Positions 37,201 through 50,119 of a DNA stretch of 64,000 nucleotides are shown here, in pieces. A program made the translations under genes and the position numbers. Under the pieces are notes generated by a model that saw nothing but the letters and a program-made list of their open reading frames with translations, was not told the origin of the DNA and ran no database searches. This DNA comes from Patiria miniata (taxonomy: Eukaryota; Echinodermata; Asteroidea; Valvatida; Asterinidae): assembly GCF_015706575.1 (NCBI RefSeq), contig NW_024037076.1:8342777-8406776 (forward strand), in the 5' to 3' direction. How positions within the stretch are numbered: position 1 is the first letter of the stretch; the number at the start of each line of letters is the position of its first letter.

Positions 37201-40200
37201 TTGTTTGTTTGTTTGCTTTTTGTGTGTGATTTTTGTTTGCATGGTATTGATTTGTTGTATCAATTCGGAAAGATGTTTATAAAAAGTTTGTAATTGGAGG
37301 CAAAATCATTTTTTGTGCAGTAATGTTGTAGTCACGTGGTATTTATCACAGATCGCTACAACTCTAGGTATAAATATAAAGTATCGTGTTCCATATGCGC
37401 CATCGGCGTCGCATTTTTGGGCGTCGCATTTTTAAGCTCTGGCAGGGATCATTTGATGGATTTCATGCAAGACTTTCATGCAAGACGGCCAGGGATTATT
37501 GTGCACTCGCACTTGTTATTCTGAACTATACATAAACGTGGATAGATATTCTGTTCAGTGTATCATGAAAAAGGGAACATATTTTTTTTTTATTGGTAGA
37601 TAAATCTTTCCTTTTGTTGACATTCATGTCCTAGTGACGTACTGTGACCGTGAACCCAGGCTATACTGCTGCCACGTCGCGCTTGATAGGTTCCGTGCAG
37701 CCGCTTCATAGATCGTCCTTCTATCACGATCAATCTCGTCATCGGCATTCTGGGTATCCAGATCCCAGACTCGGACGAAGACTTGCATGCTACCCTGTCA
37801 AACAATTGAAAATATGAACACTTTAAGTCGGATTGCAAATATACATGCACTCACTCATGGGAGCGGCTAAAGCCATTTCATATAAACTGATGTACGTTAC
37901 TGCCAGCTGTATCCATTAATTTTATGCAGACCGGCAGTAGCACATCAGCCCTAGAATCATTCCAACCAGGATTTGATCATTGATGTAAAAAGATGTGAAC
38001 AATACTGTTGAACAAAGCTCAGCGGCAGCTATACACAGTGTGAAGGGTGGATTTTGGACGGGCGTTTCCGAAGCCAGCCTCTTTATTAGACTAATTTGCA
38101 AAATATAAAGGCCCGCTTGAGAAAAAGAAAACATACATTTCTTTTCATAAAGAAAAAGCAAATTACGAATCATTGTTTAAGCCCTTTGGTTCCTGTACAA
38201 ATGTGACTGCAACTTCTTGGTCAGCCCCTACACCCATTTTGGAAAGATCTCGGTCCTTTAGTAGGCCTGACGGACCTGACCCCTGTGAAAAAAATGCCTG
38301 ATTCGTGACTGGGCTCAATTTTGTGGGTGCAGGTAGTATAATTATAGGCCTAGACCAATCCAGCCACGCGCGCTATTAATTCCTATCACTATAAGACCCC
38401 TGTATTGCTTTGTACAATGGCGTGCACAGTGATTTCTTAATTGAAGGGGGCATCGTGATAGAGTGTGTACATTATACATGGCCCAGTTTCGCCTCTACAG
38501 GGTTACCCGAAAAATATAACCCTAAAACATTTGGCTTTAAAAAAAAAGGGATCTGTGGATGTTTATATTTTGGGTATCAGATTAAGGCTGAGAGCTTTTT
38601 GCTTCATATACTGAGAAAAAGTCATGAAAATAGCACTTTGGGTTCCTGAGAAAATGCCAATTATGTCAAAGTAGTCATATTTCATCCTGAACTCAAGAAC
38701 TTCGAACAGTAAAACATTTTACTGTAAGCCTATTGTGCAATTATCGTTCATTTGTGAAATTTCTTTAGTATTTTTGTCATATTTATGATGCTGAAAGGGT
38801 TTAACTTTTAGGACTAAAAGGTGAGATACCTGTTCAGGTGGAAAATAAAAGGTATTTCCACCAAATTCATGTGTACTTTTGTCATATGGGCTGTTGATTG
38901 TAAGGATTAGGACATGCACTAGGTACAGTGGAAATTCCTTACGGTGGTAATTGTTTGTGTACAGGATGAAAATAACTACTTTTACATGATTTTGTTCAGT
39001 ATTTGAAAGAACAACTCTCAGCTTTAGTCTGATACCAAAAACATAAAAATTCACCAATCACTTTTTTTTGTTATTAAAGTCAAATGTTTTAGGGTTGTAT
39101 TTTTTTTTTTTGGGGGGGGGTTCACCCTGTATAATACGCTAAATATAAAGTCCTATAGCGCCACTCTGAATAGCTTACCGACCAGGAGTCGACACGTATG
39201 GTGTACGGGTTCGCTATCGCGTTGGGTATGGTGGAGGGGAAGTTGAAGTTGTCGTTATCCTCATGAAGTTTCTCTGTTGTGATAGCTGCCATGTCGCAGG
39301 AAGTACCCAAGGGACTTGAACGTGTTCAAAGAGAATGATTAAACACAATTAAATATTTGAAGAGGTCTTAAAACTGAACATGAAACCTATAGGCCTAAAG
39401 AAATGTGTACTTGAGAAAGGTTTTCGTGAAATTTTCAGATTCGTTTGCACAGTAAATTGGCCAAATTTATGGGGCTACGTCGTTTGTGGTACTGGTCACC
39501 AATCGGTACACCTTCGTCAAACTCCCCACTCGCAAATGCAGCGAAAAGATCACCAAGTGTCGTCTTTCCAACAAGTACTGTCCGTGCATACCACGGTTTT
39601 TTAACTTTAATTTTGGTTCGTATGGAAACGCAAACGAAAACCATTGTGATGAAATCAAACAAAACAAATTGAAGATTCGGGCTTTAATTTCTTGTCGATG
39701 AATGCATGGTACTAGTGCACTGCGTGACAGAAAACAGCGAATTCTTTAAACACATGCTCCAGCGTGAGCTAGTCTCATACCGGTCACATTCTGGCTTCGA
39801 AGTCAGCATTTACCGTATACAGTACGTGCAGACAGATTCCGGTTGAATTTTCAAACGACTGTAGTCTAAAACTATCAATAGAAATACGCAAGTGGGTGAC
39901 CTCGCCATGCTCGCAGGGGGTATAGACTCTCATCGCGAAGAAGTGTTTAGCGATCGCGCGCCTGTCGATTTATGTGGTGTACAAAGTGACCGACAGAGTC
40001 TATACTGAAAACTTCGGCTCACATATTTCACGGTATTTATTTTCCGATGAATTTGTGGACGTTTTCGGTATTTTTTACTGAAAAATAGGTGGCCTCCAAA
40101 ATGGAAGCGGGCGGGGACGAGAAAGATGTGTTTTGCTTTGGGTTTTTTTTTGCTTCGCCTAATGATACCTCTTACAGACAGAATTTGACACTTGTAAACA

Positions 40201-41095
40201 AGTCTATCAAACTTTCCTTATTTGCATAATTATGCATAAAAGCTCTTGCATTTTTGTTGCCTGAGGGCGCTGTTTGATTGGGTGTGGTCAGCTCCTTGGA
40301 CATGCATGACCAAATGTACATGTGTATACATGTACATGTGCACACCTATGCAGACACCTACATGTATGCAGACATGCTCTGACATCACTTTGTAATTTGC
40401 CATTTATATGTGACATCCCTTCGGAAGCTCAGCAAAAGTAAGTTTACTGACATTTATTTAGTTATTTTGTGATTGTGATTAGAGATTTATTGTCATAATT
40501 TAAAAGGAAATTTGTGTGTAAATTTGGATTATTTAGCCAGTCAAATTGAACCATGTGAGCCACTCCTTGTTTGTCATTGAGCCCCTTTGTAAGATTGAAA
40601 GACATTGTAGGATGAAAAGTGTTTGTTATTTATACTTACCATTGGTAGATTTATATAGCACTTGACTCAAAATTAGTTTTGTTTTTCTTTATTCTTATAG
40701 TTGAACCTTGCTTGCTTGCTTGCTACTTGCTTACTACTACTTGCAACCTGATTGTTTGCCACATCCTACTGTACACATTACTTGCTACTTGAGACACCAC
40801 TGTGAATTGTGAATTAAACCTTGTGACAGCAATCCAAGCATGAGTTTTCAAACTGAGCTTATTGGTATTTCTGTAATCTGGGGAGGTTACAATACCTATA
40901 CTATCTAACGTACCCTGTATCGTCGCCGTCGATACACACAAAGAAGTAGTTATCACAGAAGTTATCGCAGCCACCAATGACGTCATCACAACAACCACCG
41001 TCATAATCATTATGGTCGGAATTGTAGAAAGATACAAACTTGAACTGGACTGAAGCAGTCGCCCATACTAAAAGGAATACCTGCCCAAACAACAT
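28272..41095 (-). CDS. DSL-family Notch ligand (Jagged/Serrate/Delta-like), copy B, 13 coding exons
   Basis: Tandem paralogue of copy A with identical exon layout: 40914-41095, 39179-39314, 37643-37794, 36754-36905, 36004-36245, 35271-35458, 34225-34452, 33568-33981, 32371-32546, 31590-31776, 31004-31169, 29406-29500, 28272-28473. Every exon has the same length and phase as in A, so the product is again 839 aa with no break seen. Domain order is the same: signal peptide, MNNL, DSL, eleven EGF units (the sixth with four cysteines), juxtamembrane alpha/beta domain, one transmembrane helix, short tail ending GEGE. Only a handful of residues differ from A, for example CCDDV for CCDDF in the MNNL, DECAS for DECGS and ETTEC for ETNEC in the EGFs, and K to R near 588. 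Most other coding differences I noticed are silent. Two near-identical intact genes suggest a recent duplication or ongoing conversion. An uncollapsed-haplotype assembly artefact is the main alternative. Confidence 0.86.
30104..30883. mobile_element. Foldback MITE (about 780 bp, TA target site) in intron 11 of copy B
   Basis: Same element and site as 8021-8800, with the same 780-bp length and only scattered substitutions. Confidence 0.75.
33093..33508. mobile_element. Foldback MITE in intron 8 of copy B
   Basis: Same element and position as 11012-11427, nearly identical. Confidence 0.7.
38496..39131. mobile_element. Foldback MITE with TA target site in intron 2 of copy B
   Basis: Same insertion as 16396-17033, differing mainly in homopolymer lengths (shorter G-run, longer T-run). 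Confidence 0.75.
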
Positions 41096-41212
41096 CAAAA
41101 GGGAATAATGACCTAAACAATGAACATGACTTGATTAAAGAGTTCAGACCAACAGCATACAAATAATTATGATGCTGGTCATTTTCCCCTATTTTGGCAA
41201 TATCCCATAGGC

Positions 41213-41286
41213 AAGCTCGTTGGTCGAGCGGTAAGACGTGTACGCTAGTAAGCAGGCAGTCGTGGGTTCGAGTCCCACCCGAGTGA
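41213..41286 (+). other. tRNA-like sequence, unit B
   Basis: Copy of 19303-19376 with one change (AGTAGG to AGCAGG). The same boxes and T-arm are present, and the same poor anticodon arm. Confidence 0.55.
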
Positions 41287-44200
41287 TTCTTCTAACGATT
41301 TTTTTCTCACAATTACTCGGGGGCAACACTGAGCATACAGCGTTTATAAAATCCGTCGGTGCAAGACAAAAAAACCCCGATATTTAATATCTTTGCAATC
41401 AAACATAAATATATCTTAAAAAAAGTGTGGTGTTATTGTAAAGTTTCCTAATGAGCCACCGATTACGGCGATCTGAAATCCATAAAAATTAACCAAGTTA
41501 ATCACATCGAATTTTGATAGCAGCTAAAAGTAGCCATACTTTAATAACTGCAATCCAGGTTTGGGTCAAAGGGAGAGGCGGGGATTAACTGCATGGGAGG
41601 GGGGTTATCCTGCATTAAAGGGAAGATGCAACATTTGCAACATCAAAAAACGAGATGATCACGAAATACCTTACTGAATTGCTAGGGATTGACAGTCTAA
41701 AGCATCCTGTAAAATGGTGGCTCCTGGTGTGCTGACATTTTCAAGCAAAACTGTATTTTTCAAATGCTGGTCGGCCAGGAGAAAACTCTTCTTTTTTTTT
41801 TAACTGCTTTTCATATTTAGTTGTTCCGCATTTTCTTTGCAATTGATTTCACACTTGCGAAGGGGCACAAGCCTGCTAGACTGATTATTTGACCTTACAA
41901 TTCCCTAAAGTCTTTACATTTCTCCGTCAGGGTCAGGGAACCAGACTACAAGAACATGATTTGTGGCAGCAATTGTTTTCATCTTTGTCGTCGAAACAAG
42001 AGTATTACTGATCTATACATAATGATATATAACTTTTAACTAAAAACTATAGGATAATAGAATGATCCAGGTCAACTTTGTATAACCTTCATTGTTATAC
42101 CCCCCCCCCCCCCCCGGTTATTGTCACCCACATGACAAATTTGCTGAACTTATTTCGCTACAAGGTACTTGATCCTTGCATTTATATAGAATCTACTGCT
42201 AAATCAGTCATAGGCCTCAGTGGTTTACTGCTTTGTAAATATGCTGGTCCTAAATATACATGTCATTATTGAGCCTCCATTGTATTCTGATTTCCGAAGT
42301 AAGGAAACAGAGGAACCAAGATAGTTCATGTAATGCCAGTTCCTTTGTTTATAGTTATCTTTCTCAGACTACTGATAACCGTTTAAGTTCAACGTAGTGC
42401 AAAACAAGTGAACAGTCAGTGGGCCTTGCCTGTATACATTAGCACAAGGCTAATTGGAGCGGAGTCAATTACAAATGTATATAAAACAAAACAATGGTAC
42501 CGTAGTTTTTGCATTTGAACTTGGTGATATAGGTGATATGCATGGTCTTCGCAATATTCACAGTGTTCACTAAAAAGTCAAAACTGAATCATAGAAAGTT
42601 AGCCTACGAAACAACTATAGGGGGGTATTGCAAACTTTTCTGAAAGGAAATATCTTACATAAGCATGGTGCCAAATAGGGACCTGTATGGGAGCGATAGC
42701 CTTATTGATTTCTGCCTGCCCTTCCCCTTCGACCATCACTACAATCTCAAATTTCTTCGACCATAATTTTCGACCGTTACATGCCAGATTAATTAAGTTG
42801 AAGGATCAATAATTGACGCATAGCCTATAGGCCAGGTCAATCAGTAATAAGTCTCTTCTGGTGCAGTGCGTATTGTACCAGAGTCCGCCAACAGTAGGCC
42901 GAGTCGTTTTGGTTTAGAATCTCAATAACACTTGTAACCATTATGACCAAAACAAAATGATCTCACTATTCTTACATGTGACAACAAAGCCGTCAATAGA
43001 AGAACAAACTTCATGTTTGACACAGGTCGCTCGTAAAGTGAACTCGTTGATGTCCGTGCGTGTATAAATTAAACTAAAAATTGATAGTGCTTTTTGATGC
43101 GCAATAAAAATGGACTTTGGTTCCATGTACGACTACCTTTATATTCGCAACCTGGTGAGAATGAGCAAATAAAATAGACCCTAAAGAATAACGGACCACG
43201 GAGTTTCGACTCTAATCGTTGCTAATGTTTTTGCAAATGAGGGTCATGGCCATAAACTTATGATAAAGAAACCAAAGTCACATTTTTTTTCGGAATACAA
43301 AAGACGCTGTGGCGATAATCAGCAGTCGCGTAGAAATTGTTTGTTTGCAATCTTTATCTCACAACACTGCAACACCAAGGATCAGGAATGTCAACATAAC
43401 ACTATAAATATTTCTGCCCTCCCCATTGCTGTATATATTTTGAGTCAGGTTTCTGTTGTCTTTTTTTGTTAAAGCATTTGGTTCAGTGCTTCATTTTCAT
43501 AAGTAATCTTATCCTAATATAGGTGTTGTAATTTAGGTCACGAAAACTGTGACTTGGAAACTGCTTCTAGGTTTAAGCTTATTTAGGCTAAACTGGAGAA
43601 GAGTAGAACATAGTGAGTACAGTCATCTTCATCCAAGAATAGAATGATTAAGTTAATTACTGTACTAATTCTAAACATTAATACTACAATTAAATAAAGA
43701 AACAGGTAACCAGTTATTATTTTCACGCTTTGTTCAATTCTAAATCATATCACCGTAACTATGGAGCTATAAAAAGGCTAGCTCCATGGCGTAACACCGT
43801 CCAGAAAGTGCAACTTCAAACTACAGAAATATAGAATACTGGAAGGAAAATGTAGCTAAACTTAAAGTATATATTGCCAAAAAGGAAACAAGTAAACTTT
43901 GAAAGGAGAAAACAAAATAAATTGGTCATCCCTCTAAATTGTAGAAGAGTCGAAAATGTATACAGTCATCTTCATCCAACAACCGAATGACGCTCAAAGC
44001 GCAAAATTCAAAATGAAAATCTAGAGGGCGCTTTGTCAAATTAAAATAACAAAAGAAGTAGATACAGTTGAGCGATCTACATCAATGCAATGAATATGTA
44101 AACATGGGATAAACCAAAAATCAGGGGCTGGCCAAATATCGCTTTAGTTTTAAAACAGCCGTGACATAAGTAAGAAAGAAAAAGTTTAGACTAAGAAAGT

Positions 44201-44506
44201 CCCATTACAGTACGGTTTAACTACCCTCACATCAGAAGAAAATTTCAAGTCGGGCTCGATTCAGTAGCCAAAGTCCACCCTTTGATTAAGAATTGAATTT
44301 CAAAGGTGCATCATGACAGGGGGATGAGGGGGATAGTCCCATATAGTGGGAGGAGAGTGAAATATTTCATCAATGTTGCCATTTGTATAATTGTCTTTAT
44401 CAACCGTTTAAAAACTGGCCACGTGACGGGCTCTCGACGAACAGGAATGGGTAAAACTGTCCAGTGTCACATGAAATTTTGACTCCTTTGAAATCCGGTG
44501 CCTTTT

Positions 44507-44709
44507 CAAGGGCGGTTCCAAACAAATCCATTCTGGCAATGAGTACATCACCATCTTTTCCTCAAAAAACATTGGTTAAAGTGGTCAGAAATTGCCTCAG
44601 ATCGCACCACAGAGCATCTACAATCCAAAAAAATGTCGGCGCCCTCAAGCGGGCCCGAACCTTACTCCGTAATTTTTTTAATCCCCTAGATGTTCTGGAT
44701 CCGCCCTTG
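44507..44709. mobile_element. hAT-like MITE, 203 bp
   Basis: Terminal repeats CAAGGGCGGTTCC and (reverse complement of the right end) CAAGGGCGGATCC, flanked by TGCCTTTT and TGCTTTTT, seven of eight bases alike. The interior matches 46681-46993 in opposite orientation (TCAGAAATTGC, GATCGCACCACAGAGCAT, GCGGGCCCGAAC). Confidence 0.82.
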
Positions 44710-45999
44710 TGCTTTTTTAGATACCGTTTTATTGGTTAAACGTTAACAATGCACACGTAGACATGCGCAATACTACCAGTGAGTCAGTATGTCATAGTCC
44801 TATTAATTCACACCACACCGGCACAGCTGCATTCTGTGCGACATCGCGCATTTGGGGACGCGCGCGCCAATCTTTATATAATGAGTTGTGTACGACATTG
44901 GATTATAGCAGTCTTGCAACGTGGGGCCAGTGACCTCGCGTGTAAACATCGGTGGTCTGTCCAGTGTTAAGTTGCCGAGTTATCATTCAATATATTTATA
45001 GAGGTTCTTCAGGCTGTCATTCTATTTTAAAGAAGCTTTCAGTTGAGTCAGATTTATAAAAAAAAAAAAAAAAACTAAAAACAGACCAGCCATAATCTTT
45101 CAAAATAAAAGAAGATTGCGGTCACTGAGAGTTTATTTCAGAGTAATTCAGAGCACAGACTATCAGCAACCAGTCGGCGGTATATTTCCCCAAAAGGAGC
45201 TTATTTCCTAGGGCCTTTAAATTGCTCGAGTACTTTCTAGGGTCTGAGGTACAATTTGGACATGGGTATCCGGGTGCGTTCGCCTCAAACGTAGGCCTAC
45301 GGGTGTCGTTATTTACAGGGCTACAGATTCGAATTCGATTCCCAGGAAAAATTCGCCACAATATTGTGGGTGGTGTGAATGGCTTTGACGTACATGTACA
45401 TGTGTGATCCAGCACCGATCGAGTGGAGTCGGGAAGCCTGGAATTCCTCGATGGTTTGAGTCTGTTTCCTTGCTTCGACCATCGTAATGGTAAATTTAGA
45501 TGTTTAGGTATCAGGTATATTCATTAGTGTTATTAATGTACCACTTTATTTTACTGTTTCATTTTTTATAAATGAATTGTACATGTAACTGCTGGAATCG
45601 GAAATGACCTTCATTGAGATGATATATGAAGAAAACTTGGGGGAGGGCCTACGAAAATACCGCACTGTGTCATGAAACACATAAGCCTACCTACACACAC
45701 CCACACGCGCAGAGAAAAGTTTTTAAAAGGTTTTAGGGTATCTCTCAGAATTTTCAAATTTCACCAACTGACACTGTGCAGCATGTATGCATCGACCCAA
45801 CGTATAAAAATACGTGTAAAGTCTGTCGTTCTGAAGCACGGTGGGGAACGGGGGACTGATGTCGTTCCCCAACGATTTTCGTCGCTGAATAAAAATATGT
45901 AGCCTACATTTGATTATATAGCTCCGAACAGCTAATTTAATGACTCCAAACTCGAAAAAAAAACGTTTGATTGATGATCCTGTGCTAAAACTTTGGCAG

Positions 46000-46089
46000 T
46001 CGTCAGAAATTGCCTCAGATCGCACCCGCAGGGCGCCTAGAATCCATTTTTTCAGGGGCCCTTAAGCGGGCCCCGAACTCGCACCGTTA
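46000..46089. mobile_element. Fragment of the same hAT-like MITE family
   Basis: CGTCAGAAATTGCCTCAGAT, then CGCACC and CCCTTAAGCGGGCCCCGAAC match the interior of the elements at 44507 and 46681. No ends are preserved. Confidence 0.6.
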
Positions 46090-46680
46090 AGGCTTCGCAC
46101 TCGCACAATTAGTACTGTTCAAGATACACATGTATGTACCACCCCCACTTTGAGAAGCGAATGACGCCCTCGAGAATTGGTGCCAACAGGCTGTTAGAGC
46201 TAGGACCTATAACAGTTTGGCCTGGCTTGATTTGTACAACCCCCTTCCCCCAACAAAAGTGTGTTCTGGATCCTTCCTTGTACCCCCACTCCCAATAGGC
46301 CTAATCTATAGCCAGATATTTTTATTATGTGTTTTTTAGACAGGGACATTTTCCGGTTCTTATTACATGATTTTCCTAGTGTATCAAACTACAGGCATTG
46401 AATACTATAACATGGTTCTTGGGGACATTCCTCATTTTGCCATTCCTCATTCCTCAAACTGCCCTCAAACGCACATGAAAGCATTACGATCGCGTTTAAA
46501 ATGATCTCCTCTCTTGTAATGCAAAAGTGCCCCTAAAAAACACAAACACCCCTCTCGCAATAACAAAATTGTGCCCCTCTCAAAATGGAAAACTAGCCCG
46601 TAAAGAAATAATAGTGCTCCTTACGCTTTTAAAATGTAATGCAAACATTTTAAAAAGTGTATATCAATGTTGGTAGTAAA

Positions 46681-46993
46681 CAAGGGCGGATCCAGACCAC
46701 AATTTTTTGGGGGGGGCCACACAAAATTTTGGTCCCCCCAAAAAGTGGGTCTAAAAAATTACGGCGTGGGGTTCGGGGCCCGCTTAAGGGCCCCGAAATT
46801 TTTTTGGATTCTAGATGCTCTGTGGTGCGATCTGATGCAATTTCTGACCACTTTAACCAATGTTTTTTTGAGGAAAATATGGTGGTGTATTGCCTGCCTT
46901 TATTGCTATGTCACATACAAAAAAAAAATTGGTTTCGTTTTTTTGGGGGCCATGGCCCCCTTTGGCCTCCCCCCCCCCCCGGATCCGCCCTTG
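46681..46993. mobile_element. hAT-like MITE, 313 bp, with perfect 8-bp target duplication
   Basis: Ends are CAAGGGCGGATCC and GGATCCGCCCTTG. Flanking direct repeats GTAGTAAA at 46673-46680 and 46994-47001 are identical, the mark of hAT-type insertion. There is no coding capacity and the interior has several homopolymer runs. The perfect target site suggests it is younger than its relative at 44507. Confidence 0.92.
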
Positions 46994-47658
46994 GTAGTAA
47001 ATTTTGCTCTGGGTAACATGTATTCCTTGCAATGTGAACGAAAATAGTTTCACAATTTCTCCTCTTTGACGGAAGGTGCCTTTTTTTCTGAGGAAATCCC
47101 TCTTTTTGGTGATGCCCCAGTTTTAAAACGTTACGCCGCCGCCGATTGGCGTATTACATGTGTAGGTGTTAGTAAAAATTATACTCGCTTGTTAATAAAT
47201 CACATTTTTCAAATCGAATATAGGGGTGGGCAGGTGGGTCAAAACAATTTGGAAAAGAATCCAAATTTAACAACATTGAGAATTTTGAATGGCCCCTAAC
47301 AGGATGTTATAGGGAATGTTTATACATGTACATCCTTGGCTTTTGCCGTAATTTTCAGAAATGAAGTAATTGGGGGGTAAGTATAATAGATCCAAATATT
47401 GTTACACTGACATGTTTGAAGTACGGTGTTCTAAAATGCTGGAAAAACCAAGAAAAATATAAATGTTCAAGTAGTTTGGTTACTTGACTCCACTAAAGAT
47501 GAAATAGATTAAAAATGGCGGAAAATTGTAAGGTAAGGGAACCAGTCTAGCTGGCTTGCACCCGTTCATGAACATGGAACCAAAAGTAAACAAAATTTGG
47601 ACTGGAAAAAACCCACCAATTTGTAAATTTGGAGCAGTAGTTGAAAAATAGTTTGGTT

Positions 47659-47692
47659 TTTCCAACGGTGGTCGGCCGACCACCGTTGGAAA
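47659..47692. repeat. Perfect 34-bp palindrome
   Basis: The left arm TTTCCAACGGTGGTCGG is followed without any spacer by its exact complement. Weaker pairing continues on both sides (GAAAAATAGT and ACTATTTTTC). It lies in the inverted member of the repeat also found at 19711. Confidence 0.93.
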
Positions 47693-48535
47693 TGCATACA
47701 AAAGTACTATTTTTCTTGAAAATGACTTCACACCATCCCAGGTGCCATAATTTTACAGGATGCTTTAGACTGCCAGTTACCAACATCCTAGTAAGGTATT
47801 TTGTAACAACTTGGTAGTTTTATTTTTCGATGCCTGCCAATGTTGTACTTTCCCTTTAAATTTCCGCTTCCGGAAAAGATAATCTCAATTTTTGAAAAAA
47901 GCAGGTATAGGCCCTACACACCAACTTTAAAAAAACATGTCATACTTTGTGAAATGTGTGCGTGACAATGCAGTATTTCGATTATCGCTCAAAAATAGTT
48001 GCTGGGGGCGGGGCGGGTGTTGGGTGTGTTACAGAGTGGCAAATTGCAACCGGCTAGAGATTTTAAGAGCGAGCCAGGCGGGGACGCGTGACTGAGCAAA
48101 ATCGGGCCGGCGACATCGGCCTGTCGGGAAAAGCATGTCACGTCAGTCGGCAGGGATGAAGAGCGCCACATACTGTCCGAGAGTGTCCATGAGTGTCCGC
48201 TTTTAAAAGTGACCCTATGGGTGCAGTAAACTCACCCATGATGAGCGCCCCAACTTCAGAAAGTCAGGAAAAACACTCACAAGTTACTCTCCAAGGTGTT
48301 CGAGACGCCATCCGATGAAAAATTAAAGCTCATTTTGATCATCTTTCCTTTCCTTTTCAGTTTTTGGAGGTATACGAGCGAAGCGCTACACATAAAATAA
48401 AGATGGGCATGCATCAAAAACAGCGCCCCTATTGAATTGGGATGTCCTGGTTAATTTTGGTTTCGTCTACGTTTTTATGGTTTTTGTTTAATTAAGGATG
48501 AGAACGTACTAATGACATTGATTTCTCAGCGACAA

Positions 48536-48720
48536 ACGTTGATTGCCGCTGGTGCTCCGCTGGCGGTTTTGGAGCGGCAGACCGCCGGTGGTATACCGCT
48601 GACTGCCGCTGACAGTTCGCTAGCGATTTTGGAGCGGTAGACCGCCGGTGGCATGCCGCTGATTGCCGCTGGTGGTCCGCCGGCGGTTTTGGAGCGCCAC
48701 TGGCGGACCGCTGATGATGG
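48536..48720. repeat. GC-rich minisatellite, about three 60-bp units
   Basis: Units share GATTGCCGCTGGTG, GGCGGTTTTGGAGCG and AGACCGCCGGTGG with variation between units. A minus-strand frame through it reads as 20-residue repeats (APKPPADHQRQS-like), which I take to be a by-product of the 60-bp period. Confidence 0.8.
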
Positions 48721-48766
48721 TTTGGGTCGGCGTGCCGATGCCGACAAGCCGCTCCCCAGCCACCGG

Positions 48767-48955
48767 TGGTCCGACGTTGGCTTGCGGATTGAGAACTCCC
48801 TCGGCTTTCACCCATAATATATTTATAATTATTATAACAATAACATGGTCCGCCTGTCTGCATCAACCGGATACAAACATCCGACGGGCCTGGACCCCCC
48901 CCCCCGCAAAACTTCCTGGATCCGCCCCTGATTCCTTTTTAAAAAATAGCCAAAT
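48767..48955 (+). repeat. B/C spacer repeat, copy of 22287-22493
   Basis: Same sequence as in the A/B spacer, with a CCTGGATCCGCCCCTG end that resembles an hAT terminal repeat. Here it follows directly after a 60-bp minisatellite. Confidence 0.85.
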
Positions 48956-49180
48956 GGTGTTCCGATTGTTGCGTAACGATGAGTATGTGTAGCACACGTA
49001 TACGCCTACGATTAACAAGGTAGCCGTATGTAATTTTCCAAACAAACGACAACAGTTTGCTCATTATTGCCCGAAACTGTCGACTTATTTTCATCCATGG
49101 AGCCAAAACAGATGCACACAGCAATGTTCCACGTTTCTCTGCCTATTAAGACAAATAGTTTTGACAAGAATTCTAAGGAA

Positions 49181-49620
49181 GCCAAATGGCCTAGTGGTTA
49201 GATTCGTCGGCCACGAATCGCGGAGCCCGGGTTCGAATCCCTGTCGATGTCTTTTTGGTTTTCAAACCACGCATTCTGTCTTTATAAGATGTTTTATTTC
49301 CCGTCGTAAAATACCAACAGTACCTTAGCTTAATCGGTAAGTACTGCTGCTGGTACTGTCCGTGAGTTCCAAGTTGGCGTCTTCGTACAGGTTCAGGGCA
49401 TGTGGTCCACTCGGGGGATTAGGGCTTAGGGTGCCGCCCTGTTCCTCCCTTAGCTCTTTGCTTTTACATGGCGCCTGGCCCTCCGGGGTTACATGGATGG
49501 ATAGGGAAGGAAGTGTGTATTGGTCGGGAACGCCGAGATCCTGGAAGAGTCCTAAGGGATTGGCTGGGGCATTGTTATGGCTCAGACCGATCCCTGAATG
49601 CTTGGCTAGCACATAACTTT
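49181..49620 (+). mobile_element. tRNA-derived SINE of a related subfamily, B/C spacer
   Basis: The head is a convincing tRNA-like module: TGGCCTAGTGGTTAG (box A) and GGGTTCGAATCCC (box B), ending CTGTCGATG. The body matches the unit SINEs (CCCGTCGTAAAATACCAACAG, GGGCTTAGGGTGCC, TTACATGGATGGATAGGGAAGGA, ACATAACTTTT) but at clearly lower identity. This suggests one SINE body joined to different tRNA heads, or an old split in one family. Confidence 0.75.
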
Positions 49621-50119
49621 TCGATTTTTTTTAATCCTCTATTTTATTAAACTTTGATTTAGTTTATGTACATCTGCTCGGCAGGTCTATACGGTGATAT
49701 TAAAAACGAGACAAAGGTCTATGTCACAAATCAATGAATATTTGATCATTGACTATAATCAAAATTAAGTTTCGTTCGATCAATATGACTACCATTATTA
49801 ATGACTTAATTTGCAATTGACGTAAGAAACGCCACATACAATATTACACAGGAACAAATAAAGATGTGATGTATATTATGGCTCGCACAATGCTTTCAAT
49901 GGGGGCGCTGTTCAAATCCGACGATTATAAATACTATATAAAAGAAAATTGTACAAGTACCCCCCTAACCAAGCTGCCTCTGTCCTGTCCGTATTTTGTG
50001 CACAGTCGGACGTCACGGTACCAGTATCTTTTTGAGGGTGTCGGAGAGATAGAGGGGAGGGGGGGGGGATTGCCTTATTTTTTTAAACAATTTCTATGAA
50101 CAATCTTTTTGACAGAGCT

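Larger units (their letters stand above)
22605..44126. repeat. Segmental tandem repeat unit B (about 21.5 kb)
   Basis: The unit starts at the repeated CCCAGTATAATGTGGTGTCC motif next to a poly-C tract and ends where similarity to A stops (AAAAATCAGGGG in B, AAAAATCAAGGGG in A). It contains the complete copy B gene. Over about 25960-28190 its closest relative is unit C rather than A, so it is a mosaic. Confidence 0.92.

Noticed and set aside
46657-47047. Two overlapping plus-strand frames of about 120 codons
   Set aside because: They run through the 313-bp hAT-like MITE and its homopolymers. The composition is that of translated poly-G and poly-C.
48492-48866. A 124-codon minus-strand frame with 20-residue repeats
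   Set aside because: The repeats follow from a 60-bp GC-rich minisatellite, a multiple of three. The frame has no domain and overlaps the spacer repeat at 48767.
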